The notes under the pieces were generated by a model. It was given only the letters and a program-made list of their open reading frames with translations, was not told where the DNA came from and searched no databases. This document shows, piece after piece, positions 12,064 through 23,840 of a DNA stretch of 64,000 nucleotides. Position 1 is the stretch's first letter; the number at the start of each line of letters is the position of its first letter. This DNA comes from Agriotes lineatus (taxonomy: Eukaryota > Arthropoda > Insecta > Coleoptera > Elateridae): positions 1 through 64,000 of the forward strand of contig CALNHX010007544.1 in NCBI GenBank assembly GCA_940337035.1, given 5' to 3'. Both the position numbers and the translations under genes were made by a program.

Positions 12064-12608
12064 AAGGGTAATACCACAAAAAGTGAAAATTTTTTGAGAT
12101 TTTTTTTCCCTCACATGCAAATTATTGCGTTTAAATTTCCCGAAACTAAAACTGCGTTAAAAATTCCGCGAAACCGCGGGTCGAGTGGAATTTGAGCAGT
12201 TTTTGTTGAGAGGAATTTGCAATAATTTGCATGTTGACGAAAAAGATTCTCCTAAAAAATTTTGCCTTGAGTGGTATTTGGAAAGATTATTCAACAATAT
12301 GAGTAGATGACTTTAACCATGTTCGACAGCACACATTTTTAACGTTTTCTACTATTAATTCAATACTGGAGCTTCCAACATAATTATTATGAGTTTTTAG
12401 AACGACGCTGATTTGCAAACTTTGACTTTGACGTTTTGGTGAAATGTCAGTCAAAGGCTACTCACTCAATTGAAATCATTGAAACCAATCGGGCTCGCGT
12501 GAAAACACTGTGACATTAGGTGTTTTCAATGACAGTCAATTTTGATTGGCCGTTTCTGACAAATTGAACAATTTTTATTGGTTCGTTCATTATAGTGTTG
12601 AATAATCC
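12064..12608. mobile_element. Composite foldback element, copy 1
   Basis: Starts 'caagggtaataccac' and ends 'tatagtgttgaataatcc', as does copy 2 at 45492-46083. The first part (12066-12280) folds back: gggtaataccac pairs with gtggtatttgg, and gcaaattattgcgttta pairs with caataatttgc. The apex is GC-rich (ccgcgaaaccgcggg). The second part (12285-12608) is bounded by its own inverted pair gattattcaacaatat / atagtgttgaataatc. No coding capacity. Confidence 0.6.
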
Positions 12609-13185
12609 AAGATAATTCACATTCTATACTGGTATTATCTATATTATTAAATAATACCTATTGCAATACTACCAGACCTGGTGTGTATACTTCCGAACTG
12701 ATAAAAATGAATATATTGATTGCAATAAGAAATAAGACAAACTAAAATTTGTTATGAAGTCTGTACATCCTTTCATTAGACAAATTACTTGTGCCAGCCA
12801 GCCTTTGATTTGAACGCCAAGATCGTTTGATTAGTAATACACATAAGATTAAATAAAACTCTAAAGGCCCGTATATGAACAGACTTATTTCTAAACGAAA
12901 ATGTATATTCCAAATGCCATTAATCACTATATTTATGGTTCTACATTTTGGGGAGTACTAGTACTTAGTTATCTTTGGAAATCAAATTCTTGTCAAAAAG
13001 TTCTAATATAACAAACCTTTAGGAGGGTGTAGGTAACTGAGTGGGGAGGAATTTAAAAGAAAAAGTTTATATGCAAATTTATTCTATTTCAACGTTCCCT
13101 ATAACCTCCGTAAGTTTAGCATCATGTTTGAAACACCTTGTATATTTTTTCCCTCCTAGTTTTATTGTAAGCTTATTAAAAGTCC
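12609..13185. other. No gene seen
   Basis: Low-complexity AT-rich stretch between the foldback element and the LINE fragment. Confidence 0.5.
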
Positions 13186-13189
13186 AGAA

Positions 13190-13645
13190 ACAAAACAGTT
13201 TTTGTTCTGAAACCTGTGTGATGTTCTTTTATCTTACTTTCAAAAACTTCTGTAAGCCTTTGGTTGATGATATTCGCTAGAATTTTATATATGACATTAA
13301 GTAGCGCAATTTTTGGTGGTTTCACTTCTCATATATCGGATTTATAATAGCCAACAACCACTCCCTTGGCATGACTTTGTCCGGCCAGATTTTTGCAATT
13401 GGCTCATGCATTCCTTTTTGTCAGAATACTTCTTTCATATTTTATTAATTTGCGCTGAATATCATCTGAACCTGAACTTTTGTTGTTTTTCATTCTATTT
13501 ATTACATTTTGTAATTGCTGTAGCCTGTAACGTAGTACATTCTAGTACAATTTTGCCTTCTTGTCGTCTCGACCTTCTAATGCTGTTTCTTCCTATTGGG
13601 CAAATTTGCTTTAAAATGTTCTGCCCACATCTTTATTTATTTCCG
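13190..13645 (-). pseudogene. LINE reverse transcriptase fragment
   Basis: On the minus strand the sequence reads 'INRMKNNKSSGSDDI' at about 13480, then pieces of the REW/PIY block, then 'IALLNVIYKILANIINQRL' near 13260. These are the template-primer entry blocks that precede the palm in endonuclease-reverse transcriptases. Several frameshifts and stops are present, and the YADD part is missing. The fragment is head-to-head with the + strand LINE that starts near 14040. Confidence 0.7.
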
Positions 13646-14039
13646 TTTCTTCTACCACCAAATCGCTTACATTGTTCCTGAATATTGTAGATGTTTATGT
13701 TTTCTCTTTTTTATCGTTGTCAGTTGAGGTGAACACATGCGTAAATTGCGATCCGAGTTTAGTGAGGACAAACAGATGAAACAGAAGCAAAATCTGGGAA
13801 AGAAATTGTAAAACAGGTGAAATAAAGGAAGAACAACCTACCACAAGCAGATCTGAGGTAGGATTAGGATTAAGGCGTAAATTAAGACATTTAAGAACGA
13901 AGGCACCGTTAAGGAGCTGACCTCTGCTTTGCGCGGTGCAAAGATAAACAACCAGCGCGGTCCGAACATGAACATCGAACAGGGCCGGATCAAGGGAAAC
14001 TACAATTACAGGAAAGTGAAGTTTGTTTACATACATCTC

Positions 14040-14844
14040 GCGGAAATATTTATAAAATAATACAGAACACCAATTGCTGCTAAAATGGATAATCAAATAG
14101 CGCTGCTAAATAATATAAATGAAAAATTAGATAAACTAGAAGACGTGAACGAGAGATCGGAAAGTATAGAAAACAAAATTGACACATTTCAAAGATACGT
14201 AGAGGCAATTCAAGTGGAAAACCAATGGCCAAAACTGAAAATGAACAACTGAAATTGCGAATCACTGAGCAGGAAAAGAAACTTGAATTTGTCGAGAGGG
14301 AACTTAGGCAAAATAGAATAATCATACACGGGATGCAAGCAATAGAAAATGAACCGGATTTAAGTTTAAAAGAAAAAATAAGAACAATGTTGAGAGACAT
14401 TGAAACCCAAATATGGAACACGATGTTGTAGCAATGCTTAGACTTGGCAAGCATGCAAATAGTCCAACAAAGCCCAGGCCAATTTTAATAGACCTTGTAT
14501 CGTGGAACAAAAAATTAGAAATATTAAAAGCAGCAAAAAATTTAAAGGGTACCCGAGTGTGGATTACGGAAGATTTCCCCAAAAATGTGCAAAGCGAAAG
14601 GAAAATCTTAATCGAACACATGAAAAATGCTAGAAAAAATGGGCAAATGGCGTTTGTAACCTATAACAAATTGGTCATAAATGACGAACAATTAAACAAA
14701 TACTTTGATTATGCAAAAACGAAGAAGGAGGTAAAAGAACACGCACCAGAACAGAAAGAACAAGAGGAAGTAGAGAACGAGAAAGAAAAAGGTGGTCATA
14801 AGAGAACAGTAGAGGAAAGAGGTCACCAGACCAGTCAGAAATAG
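14040..14844 (+). pseudogene. LINE ORF1 (coiled coil plus RNA-binding C-terminus), frameshifted
   Basis: Starts with an ATG at 14085 (MDNQIALLNNINEKLDKLED) giving a heptad-like coiled coil, continues in another frame at 14225 ('MAKTENEQLKLRITEQ') and in a third at about 14413 ('VAMLRLGKHANSPTKPRPIL'). It then has 'LKGTRVWITEDFPKNVQSER' and a very basic, Glu/Lys-rich tail ending at 14844. The order coiled coil, RLGK..RPI block, EDFP..V..ER block is that of L1-type ORF1 RNA chaperones. Two frameshifts make it non-coding as it stands. It lies directly upstream of the endonuclease part. Confidence 0.7.
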
Positions 14845-15059
14845 GAAAAAACAAAACCAAAATAAGTAAAAAGGAACAACCCAAAGTAAAAACAGTGTGG
14901 ACCTTGAGTTTATTAATAGCCTTTCCAGTAAAAATAAAAATGAAGAAGGAATAGAGATAGAAAATGAAATAAATGAAAACGAAGACGCGCTAATACGTAA
15001 AAAGGTCAACAAGGGGCCAAACAAAAACGATTAAAAAAACTGTTAAACAAAATACCTAA

Positions 15060-16500
15060 GCAAAGAAGACGATGGCAATGAAACAAGGATCAATAAATTG
15101 GAATTTATTAGCGAATTAAGAGAATATTATACAAGAAAAGTTAAGTATTTTGGTTGTTGGAACGTAAGGACAATGAACGCAGTAGGAAAAATAGACCCAA
15201 TAGTAGCAGAAATGAATAAATATAGGATAGACATCTTGGGACTAAGCGAGAGTAGGTGGCTCGAAAATGGAGAATTAAGAATACAGGACAAATGGATGGT
15301 ATATTCCTGAAAATCAGAGGAAGATGCAATACATGAATATGGAGTAGCATTAATGATGAATACAGAAGCAGAAAAAGCGCTTCTACAATGGGAAGGGGTG
15401 TCAGAGAGGATAATCGTAGCTAGATATAAGGCAAAATTCTTTAATACAACAATAATAAATGTGTATGCCCCAACAAATACTGACGATGTGGATAAAAAGG
15501 AAGAATTTTATGAACAAATGCAAAACATTTGATAAATATCGTAATAAATATAAAAGAGACATATTGCTTTTGATGGGTGATTTAAATGCGAAGATAGGTA
15601 GCGATAACACAGGTAGAGAAGAAATAATGGGAGGAGAAGGTGTAGGAGAGATAAACAACAACGGACAACTGTTTTTGGAGTTTCGTACGATTAACAACTT
15701 GCTGGTGGGTGGAAGTATCTTTCCAATAAAAAATGCACACGGTTACATGGATGGCACCTGGAGGAAGGACTCACAATCAAATTGACCACGTAACCATAAC
15801 AAAGAAACACAAAAACTGCTTAATGGATGTACGAGCGATGAGGGGGCGGATATAGGATCAGATCACGCACTAGTCCGAACAAAATTTAAAGTTAAATTAA
15901 AAGCAATAAAGAACAATATACAAAAAAAGACTAAATACAATATACAGTACCTAAAAGACGAAGAAATGAGAAAAACGTTTCAAACTCAGCTCTCGACGAA
16001 AATAACAGAAATACAAGATATTAAAGAACTAAATATTGAGCAATTATGGGACAAATACAAGGAAATAATGACTAAAAGCGCACAAGAAACAATAGGAATA
16101 AAAAGAACAAATCAAAAGGACCGACTGCCCACGCAAACATGGACATTAATTACGGAAAAGAACAAAATTAAACAAAAAATGATGAATCAATTAACAACAA
16201 ATAAAAAAAAAGAACTAAAAGACTTACATCAAGCAAAAAATAAGGAGGTACAGAAAAGTGCAAGAACAGACAAAAGAAAACAAATAGAAGAATTAATGAA
16301 AAAATCAGAAGAAGCAGCACGACTGAAAGACATGAAAACACTATATGATATATCAAGAAAGATTATAGGAACGAGAAGCATAACAACAACAAATGTAAAT
16401 AAAAAGATGGAAATAAACTAAAAATGGAAAAAGAGGTAGTGAATATGTGGCTAGAACATTTCAGTGAAATTTATCGAAAAAGAGAAAAATGATGAAGGAA
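15060..16500 (+). pseudogene. LINE ORF2: endonuclease and linker, cut before RT
   Basis: The EEP endonuclease is readable in order: 'WNVRTMNAVGKIDPIVAEMN' (15160), 'IDILGLSESRW', 'INVYAPTNTD' (15455), 'DILLLMGDLNAKIGSDNTG' (15562), the IDH block at 15779 and 'SDHALVRTKF' near 15860. A Lys/Glu-rich linker follows to 16421 and a last piece 'MWLEHFSEIY' near 16450. A stop at 15308 and a frameshift near 15530 break it. No reverse transcriptase follows: the sequence changes at about 16530 into a (TA)n tract and the GGCACC-rich block, so the LINE is either 3'-truncated or was interrupted there. The WNVRT..LSE.RW type is that of 'craniofacial development protein 2-like' elements. Confidence 0.8.
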
Positions 16501-16529
16501 ATGAATGGCAAAAATAAATGCACATGAGT

Positions 16530-16872
16530 TATATATATATATATATATACACATAAAACTTGTCATTGTGGCACCAAAACTGCATAATCGATGCTGTTAT
16601 GGCACCCAAAAATGCAAGGGGCACCCGGTTTTGGGTGCCACATGGTTTTCTATATTTAAATGTGTAGTATGGTTTGTAACTGCTTCCTACCTCGTTTGAC
16701 GAAAAATAGGTGGGGTGCCAAACTGACATCCATTATTCAGGAATATACGGTTTAGTTCCGGAATTTTGGTATAGAGGTCGCTTTACTATATACTCCTGTA
16801 TAAAATTAATTAAATATTGTAGATATGGCACTCTGTAGCTTTTTACATGTTCTGGCACCTTCGACATGGCAA
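16530..16872 (+). repeat. GGCACC-motif cluster, left end of a possible large transposon
   Basis: After a (TA)n tract (16532-16549) the sequence carries repeated GGCACC/GGTGCC motifs: gtggcaccaaaa (16568), atggcacccaaaa (16599), gggcacccgg (16619), gggtgccacatgg, ggggtgccaaa and ctggcaccttcg (16853). A comparable cluster at 23617-23800 lies in inverted orientation beside another (TA)n tract. Such subterminal motif clusters are typical of transposase-binding regions of DNA transposons. Confidence 0.5.
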
Positions 16873-18170
16873 CACTGCTTTGTGACTGCATTGTAAAGAT
16901 AAGCTGTGGCCTGGCTGGCATTGCATTTTCGGCAAGAAGTTGTAATTCCCGGAGTATCAACTCGTTGGTATCACCTTACATTTCTCGCGATTCTAATTCA
17001 TTATTCATTTATTACAATAGTATTCTCCGGGAAGTTGGACGTGTTTTGTCGTGAAAATGAGTGAAAGATCGAGGCGTATTGTAACTTTGGCATTAGCAGG
17101 GAAAGCAGGTAAGTTTGACTTATATTTATTTTTTGCCATTATTTGCTATTGTTATATTACAGCACGTAACAACACTCAGATCCTTCGATTTTATTTTACT
17201 GAAACTCCATTTCTGAAATACTTTTTCGTTTTCAAAAACATTTTTATTTATGTCTGAAAATGTGAGAGTAATATTTAAGATACACAACCCAATAGGCGCT
17301 TGAATATGTATAAAAATAGCGTTCAAATGTGCGTGAAACGGTAAAAAACCAAAATGGCAATGAATGTTAAAAATGTCGAAAGTTTGGTACAGGTTTCGAA
17401 ATAAAGCTGCATTTGCTGCAGACACGAAGTTGTTTACATAAGAAAAACAGAAACAATTTTTGAGGATATTTTTCATGAACGTGCTTTGTTTAGAGGATAC
17501 AATGTAAAAACTGAAAACTGTATTGTCATATCTGCTATACCATATTTATTTTTAATTTCATATGATAAAATTTTGTATTGATATAAATATGTATCGCAGG
17601 ATATTTATAATCGACTTAATTCGTCATATTTAACATATTTCTAAGAAGTAAGTCTGTATGTTTTTAATTTTATTACTTTGTTATAACTTCTTTGTAGCAT
17701 CGCACATTTTTAAAATTTGGTGCACTTTTTAACAATGACAAACTTATTTTTATACTTATTTTACTTTTTACTTACTCCAGTACCTTTCGGTGTAGGCGGA
17801 AATAGAAAATAGTGTAAAAACTGGATAGCTTTAAATAGTTTATAAAACGTAAATAAAAAATTATTACGATATCGGTTTAAAAATAAATAAGATATCAGAA
17901 ATAAGAAAATTACAATTTTCAATTACACGCTGTACTTAGTCTATAGAGCACTTTTCTAAAAAGGTATTTAATGATTACCTGGTTTATTTGTTGAAATATG
18001 CATATTTTTGTCGATTTAAGTGATTTCGTATATGAGCAGGTTGTAATAGACACACGTTGTATACTATGGTTCATATTTCAATCTTGTTCAATTTAGTGAC
18101 TAGTGATTCACTGCCAGACAATTCGGACGACGACGCTGATCCATTCTCTATGGCTAGCAGTGAAACTGAA

Positions 18171-18991
18171 TATACCGGGTGACAATGAGACTAGGGCCAT
18201 TCTTATATCTTCTTTATTTATGAATCTATTTGGATAAAATTTTATACTAAGATACTAGACATAATTTCTGATTAGCCGATAGATATCGTCAAAATGGCTG
18301 ACTTCCTGTTTTACCGGAAATGATACCAACTTTGATTTTTTAAATAGAACACCCTGTATATTTTATGTTTTTCTGGTTCTATGAGTCAAATTACATATAA
18401 TAGTCTTGCCAAATTTCAATTTTTTTAAACAAAAAAATTATTTTTTCAATTTTTATTTTTTACCATAGAAGGCTTTGACTTGGAAAATTGTTTTCTAATT
18501 GACTCTACCAACTCTTAATAATAGCTATTTTATCAATAAGGTGAATAACAAACCTTTAATAAAAGAATATAATTTGAAAAACCCGTTTTTTAAGAAAAAG
18601 TCACTTTTTTTAAATGGCACCTACTAAGGGCCATCTTGCCATTAGATAGATAATGTAATTACCAATCTAGCGATATGCATCATGCACTACTTGATCTTTA
18701 TCTGCAACTGAAAATTAATAAAAAAAAAATTTTTGTTTAAAAAAATTGAAATTTGGCAAGACTATTATATGTAATTTGACTCGTAGAGGCAGAAAAATAT
18801 AAAATATACACGGTGTTTCATTTAAAAAAACAAAGTTAGTATCGTTTCCGGTAAAATCGGAAGTCAGCCATTTTGACTATATCTATCGGCCAATCATAAA
18901 TTATGTCTAGTATCTTGGTATAAAATTTTATCCAAATCGATTGATAAATAAAGATATAAGCATGGCCCTAGTCTCATTGTCACCCGGTATA
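18171..18991. mobile_element. Foldback element with CCGGGTGAC termini, 0.82 kb
   Basis: The outer arms (18171-18460 and 18705-18991) are inverted copies of each other: tataccgggtgacaatgaga on the left and its complement on the right, then ttccggtaaaa..gg blocks and a gccaaatttcaatttt block. The spacer is about 245 bp. The element is flanked by TA/TATA and lies inside exon 2 of the gene at 17057-22383. No coding capacity. Confidence 0.8.
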
Positions 18992-20734
18992 CCATAATCC
19001 GTTTCATCTGACACCAGTTCTAATCAAAGTGTAAGTTGATATATTTTGCAATAGTATATTACTTTCAAATTACTTCTTACTAAATGTTTCGAATTGTCAA
19101 TTTACAGTTTCTTATTAGTTTTGACAATAATATTTATCAAAACTAACATCAGAAGTATTTATTAACTTTTTGCATACAAAATGACCGAAATACAGTTTTA
19201 TTGTTATATTTATATATTTAGGTCTCTAATTTCTGGGAGAAAAGTCTTGTAAGTCCTGTTCTCGAAAAATCTGAAATTACACCACTGCAGGTTTGTTTCT
19301 TTTAAATATACATATTTTTTTTTATATTTTTTACAAGGTGTCTTGAAAAACCAACAGTGGTATATAAAACATTCCCGAGTGAAAATATGACCCAATTATT
19401 CATATAAATGTTATCCAAAATCACACTTTTGACATATAGTCTTTCAAAATTATTAAGCCAAAATGGATAAAATTGGGTTGGGTATTTCAAATTACATACT
19501 TTTTATCTGCACTAAAAATTAAACTGACGCGAAATGCAGTTTATAAGAAATTTAATTTCGAAGCATATTTCCTCTACAAATTTTTTATATTTTTCTAGCA
19601 AAACGCAGAACTAAACCGCACTGGGACACATTATGTGTGAGAACAAGAAATATGAGAAGCTCTTAAATTATATATTTTGGTGTTAATGCGTATGTTGTAT
19701 TTAATATGCCCTGCAGCATGCTTTTAAGTTTTCTGTTTTTTCTCGAAAATGAAAATTGGAAAATATGTAAGGGTTCCAAATTGTATTTGATTAAAACGGA
19801 AACATAAAGTATGTCTAAGTATGCCAAAGAGATAAACGATATTTTGTATTTATTTTTGAAAATAATGAAGGGCTATATTAGAAAAGCGTTATCAAAATTA
19901 GTTTCGATAAATTAGTTTTATTTTCACACACAGATTTAGTGCAGAATATTATAGGGACACTAAGTATATTAATGTCTATTAAATGTACATAAAAGCATAG
20001 ATGGTTATAAGCTGTTTTTATTCCTCGCCTTATGCTACCAAAATGCCCGTGTTTTAGTACCCTATGTTTTAGTAATTTCTACTACACACGTAGAGACATG
20101 GACATTAGGAATACCATTAAAAATGATTACAAATTCAACTTCGACACTTTTACCATGATGTCTAAGATATACAGTGTTCGGCAAGATAAAAGTCTCAAAA
20201 TATCTGAGATGCTATTAAAGACTTGCTGTTGCCCCTCGCAGAGATTTTGGGATATGATAAAATGATTTCGGGGCAGTAGTATTCGCGTGACGACGTTAAA
20301 ATCAGACAAAGAATCTAGCAATGGTATACCACCTATTCCTCGTCGGCACTATATGGTGTGAGGCACCATCTCCATAATAACATTCAAAGACACAATTGCC
20401 ATGTTCGAGAAAATAAAAAAAACCAAATATTTTTTTTTAAATTATGTTATTTGTTACAATTATAGTGCATTCAATACGAGAGGAATAAAAAGGGAATTCA
20501 CCCCTTTAGGGGTTTATTAGGGCAACATCCTGAAATAGGTTTTTATCCATTTTTATAGATAATAACCTAAATTATAAATTAAAAATCAAGTCGGTACGCA
20601 TCGAGCCTAAGAAATCGAAATACCTGTATGGTAACGCGAATTCATGTTAAAAAGTTGTCTACATTCTAGGTAGAACACTGTATATTTTTTACTATTCAGA
20701 TAGAACATTTAATTCCATTAGAAAAATCGATTTT

Positions 20735-21395
20735 TTCTTCATTTTACAATAAAGGAAGTACCTATTGGATTTACCCCAAAAATTCGAAATTGAGTTTTCA
20801 ACAGATCTTCACGTTTTAGAGTCCCCTGAACCCAAAAAAACATATTTTTTTTCATTGGTCTGTCTGTGCGTCTGTCTGTGAACAGAATATCTCAAAAACG
20901 AAAAGAGGTATGACGTTGAAACTTCATATATAAGTTTTGAGTATTATCTAGGTGTGGCAGCAAGCTTTTGAAAAAAATCGCATAACCGGAAGTAGGTGTT
21001 TACTCTTGTGATTTTTTAATTTTTTTTTTTTTTCAAAAACGGCCATAACGATTTTTTTAAAACTTCACATTTTGTTTACATTTTTAATGTGTATTGATGT
21101 GAAATAGATAATTTTCCAGTTGAATACTTCTAAAATGGGTTTATTTTGTTTTTTTTAAATTTTTTTATTAACTCCTATTTTAAATAGAACACCCGATATA
21201 TTATTACATTTTTGAATTCAGCTTACAATTCTAGAGAAAATTTATCTCTTCAACTAACGCTCTATTTTGTACCGTTTTTGTAGAATTTGTAATTTTTGAA
21301 AATTTTTGACGAATGCTTAAAAATTTAAAATGAAATTTTTGGCTAATTATAAAATCACTGTAAAAGGAAGTTGTGTGCGTGTATCACATCAGATT
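20735..21395 (+). repeat. Repeat family A, copy 2
   Basis: Nearly full-length copy with the short form of the TCTG tract and the terminal block gtaaaaggaagt at 21360-21371. It lies in what would be an intron of the gene at 17057-22383, between the KRRTKP-type block and the acidic exon ending at 21707. Confidence 0.75.
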
Positions 21396-23609
21396 TTATT
21401 AAAATAATAAATCGTGACAGTAATTGAAATTTTAGTAGCGTGGTAAAATAAAAAAATAATAATAAACAGCAATAGTACTTCTCAAATAACAGAGATATTT
21501 AGTAGCACCATAAGTTCTTTAAAGTTTCAGTTTTTCTGCCATATTTTGGCCAGTAGGCAGGCATTGCACTTCAAATTTGTTTTTGACGTATAGCTTACTA
21601 ATTTTTTAAATATATATTTCTTTTGTCATCCATATTTGAAATTGACACGGACAAGGTTGGTTCAGACCTAGATGAAGATCAACAAGAAATCTCCATTAAA
21701 ATTATAGGTATTTATTAATTAAGCATAATTTGTCAAAGCCTGGTAACAAAACTTTATTTTTAGATTGAGGAGCAATAAATAAGGAGAGAAGTTTGGCAAA
21801 TGTGAATCATGACGCCGGGGACGCCATTTTGAGAAATTTGCCAGTTGGGATAAACAATGATTTAATTACGAAACAATCTGACGCAGCTATACAGAATTTG
21901 CGACAAGAGGAACAAACGCGTCAGCAAATAAGTGCAGCTAAACAAAATGATTTTGAAAGTGCAGAAAATTTGGCAGAAATAAACGATAGCAGCAGATCAA
22001 TAGGTAGTTTCTATTTGTACAAAAAAGGTGGGTAAAAATTCTTCTTTCACGTCAATGTTTTCTAAGTTAAAAATTATAGCCAGCTATTGTAACAAAATAT
22101 TGGTATTCAGTTCAAGAAGATTTTACAAGTGCTATAAACAAAACAGAAATTGTTTTCAGCATTCATCAGTTGCTACAAAGTTTTTATTTCAGGTGAACGA
22201 CAAAGATGGACACCTATTCAGAAAACTATTATGCGACAGTATTTCGAAAACAAAATAAAACTGAAAAAGGCTTTGCGTAAAGAAGAATGTGAATCATTTA
22301 TTGACAAATATGAAAGTGACTTTACAGGGGTTGGTTGGGCTAGAATAAAAACATTTGTGTTCAATGAATACAGACTGAAATAGAGCTTTATGGTTTTCTC
22401 ATTTTCTTGTAATATATAATATCGTGTTCTTACACTAATAATATATGTTTTGTATATTGTCACTAGTATTTTATGCGATGTGTATTTTTATGTAATAATA
22501 AATGTATAATAAATGCCAAAGCGAACTAAATTTTAAAGATTCCTTAGTGTAAAATCTGTTTAAATCAAAGGAGTGTTGGATGTGTTATGTTAGAAAAATA
22601 CAAAAATTATATATCTGAAACGGAGAAACAGTAATAAAATACGACCTTGAAGGGCCAATGAGATTGAAAAAAAAGTAAAAACTATACCTTATACTACCTT
22701 GGAATCAAAAATTTCGTAGTTTCTTTTATAACTATGGACAATAAAGATCTCTACTTTAGTAGAACATCTTTTGTAAGTTTCAATCTTTTGGTGTTTTCAA
22801 GCAGTAACATATTACAATAACGTTTTGTCATCAATTAATGGCTTTCGTACTGGCCGTACATTGAAATTATGGGACACATGCTCTTAAAAGATATTTCAGA
22901 CGAAAAATTACATAAATTATAACATACGACCGTTTAATACCTAATCTACTGTTCAACCATGGAACTCAAATGCTGTTTTCTTTTACAAAAAATTTAGTAA
23001 TCTGTGGTTAAAAATTACAGCTGCTTGGTTTAAATAATGAGTAATGCTAAGCTTGTGCTAAAAATAACAAAAGGTAATTTACAGCTTAAAACTATTGTTA
23101 AACTATTACGCTGTTTGGTCCCCTTGGGGTTGGAAATAATGGATGGGAAAGAGTTCAGCAGGTCGTCCATGTCTCTTGGAAGGTCCTCCGAGTCATTCAG
23201 GTAGACTAAGCTAAGGAGCCTTCACTTCGATCTCCATCTTCGTACTAAGGCGTACCAATGATCTCTAGAGTGTTGACTGAGACAATATTGATTTGACAAC
23301 TTTAAATCAGTATGTATGTATAGTTGCGATTAATATAACATGCCGGCCAAAACTCATAAAGTAATTAGCACTCGTAGAGAAATTGTCCACTTATGCGTAA
23401 TGTACTTCTCACAACTCTTATTACTATCAAATGTTGTAAGTTCAAATTGAAGTGGCTAATATTCATAAAATATTTTAGGTAGATTTTTTGTTATCACAGC
23501 GACCAAGTAGATTGCCGTAATTTAGTGTGTTAACAAAATAAATATTAAAGCTAATTTACAGACGTTTGTCAATCGGTAATGATACGCATGCTAAATAAAA
23601 AGAAATGAT

Positions 23610-23801
23610 CGCATACTGGCACCCTCGGTTTGGCAACAATGTTGGGTGCCCGTTTTACCATCCTCGACGTAATTTTTATACAATTTGGTGCCACCTGTAG
23701 CGTATAAACATTGGTGCCATAATATCAAATATTATAATTTGATATATACGCTGGGTGCTATTTCTACAATAGGTATGGTGGGTGTCACATAATACAGAAC
23801 T

Positions 23802-23836
<35 letters not shown>

Positions 23837-23840
23837 TGAC
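23610..23840 (-). repeat. GGTGCC-motif cluster, right end of the possible transposon
   Basis: Motifs in order: ctggcaccctcgg (23617), gggtgcccg (23643), ttggtgccacc (23684), ttggtgccata (23711), gctgggtgctat (23751) and ggtgggtgtcac (23778), followed by a (TA)n tract at 23805-23834. The reverse complement of the end (tatatatacataa..gtgacacc) resembles the left end (tatatatacacataa..gtggcacc). Together with 16530-16872 this frames the gene at 17057-22383. Confidence 0.5.

Larger units (their letters stand above)
17057..22383 (+). pseudogene. Multi-exon gene with SANT/Myb-like C-terminus, broken
   Basis: Exons found by splice phase. Exon 1, 17057-17108, 'MSERSRRIVTLALAGKA' plus one base, donor g|gtaagt. 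Exon 2 from 18097 (acceptor atttag), frame kept: 'VTSDSLPDNSDDDADPFSMA'; it is split at 18171 by a foldback element and resumes at 18992 with an Ser-rich stretch and donor at 19033. Exon 3, 19222-19290, 'VSNFWEKSLVSPVLEKSEIT', donor cag|gtttgt. A possible exon 4 starts at 19601 (KRRTKPHWD, frame uncertain). An acidic exon ends at 21707 in phase 1. Next exon about 21770-22003, ends phase 1. Last exon 22193-22383, 'ERQRWTPIQKTIMRQYFENK' to '..WARIKTFVFNEYRLK'. The last 60 residues look like a SANT/Myb-type helix bundle. Polyadenylation signals at about 22497 and 22508. Role unknown; a transposon-encoded DNA-binding protein is my inference. A TGA near 21766 and the exon 2 insertion suggest it is dead. 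Confidence 0.6.

Noticed and set aside
13313..13681. 122-codon + strand frame rich in Leu/Phe, looking like a membrane protein
   Set aside because: It is antisense to the LINE RT fragment at 13190-13645; A-rich LINE coding strands give hydrophobic antisense frames.
13695..15024. Several minus-strand frames of 100-133 codons full of Phe, Leu and Ser
   Set aside because: Antisense of LINE ORF1 and the start of ORF2, which read clearly on the + strand.
20032..20265. 77-codon frame as a further exon of the SANT-domain gene
   Set aside because: No convincing acceptor or donor with fitting phase, and no similarity to the flanking exons.
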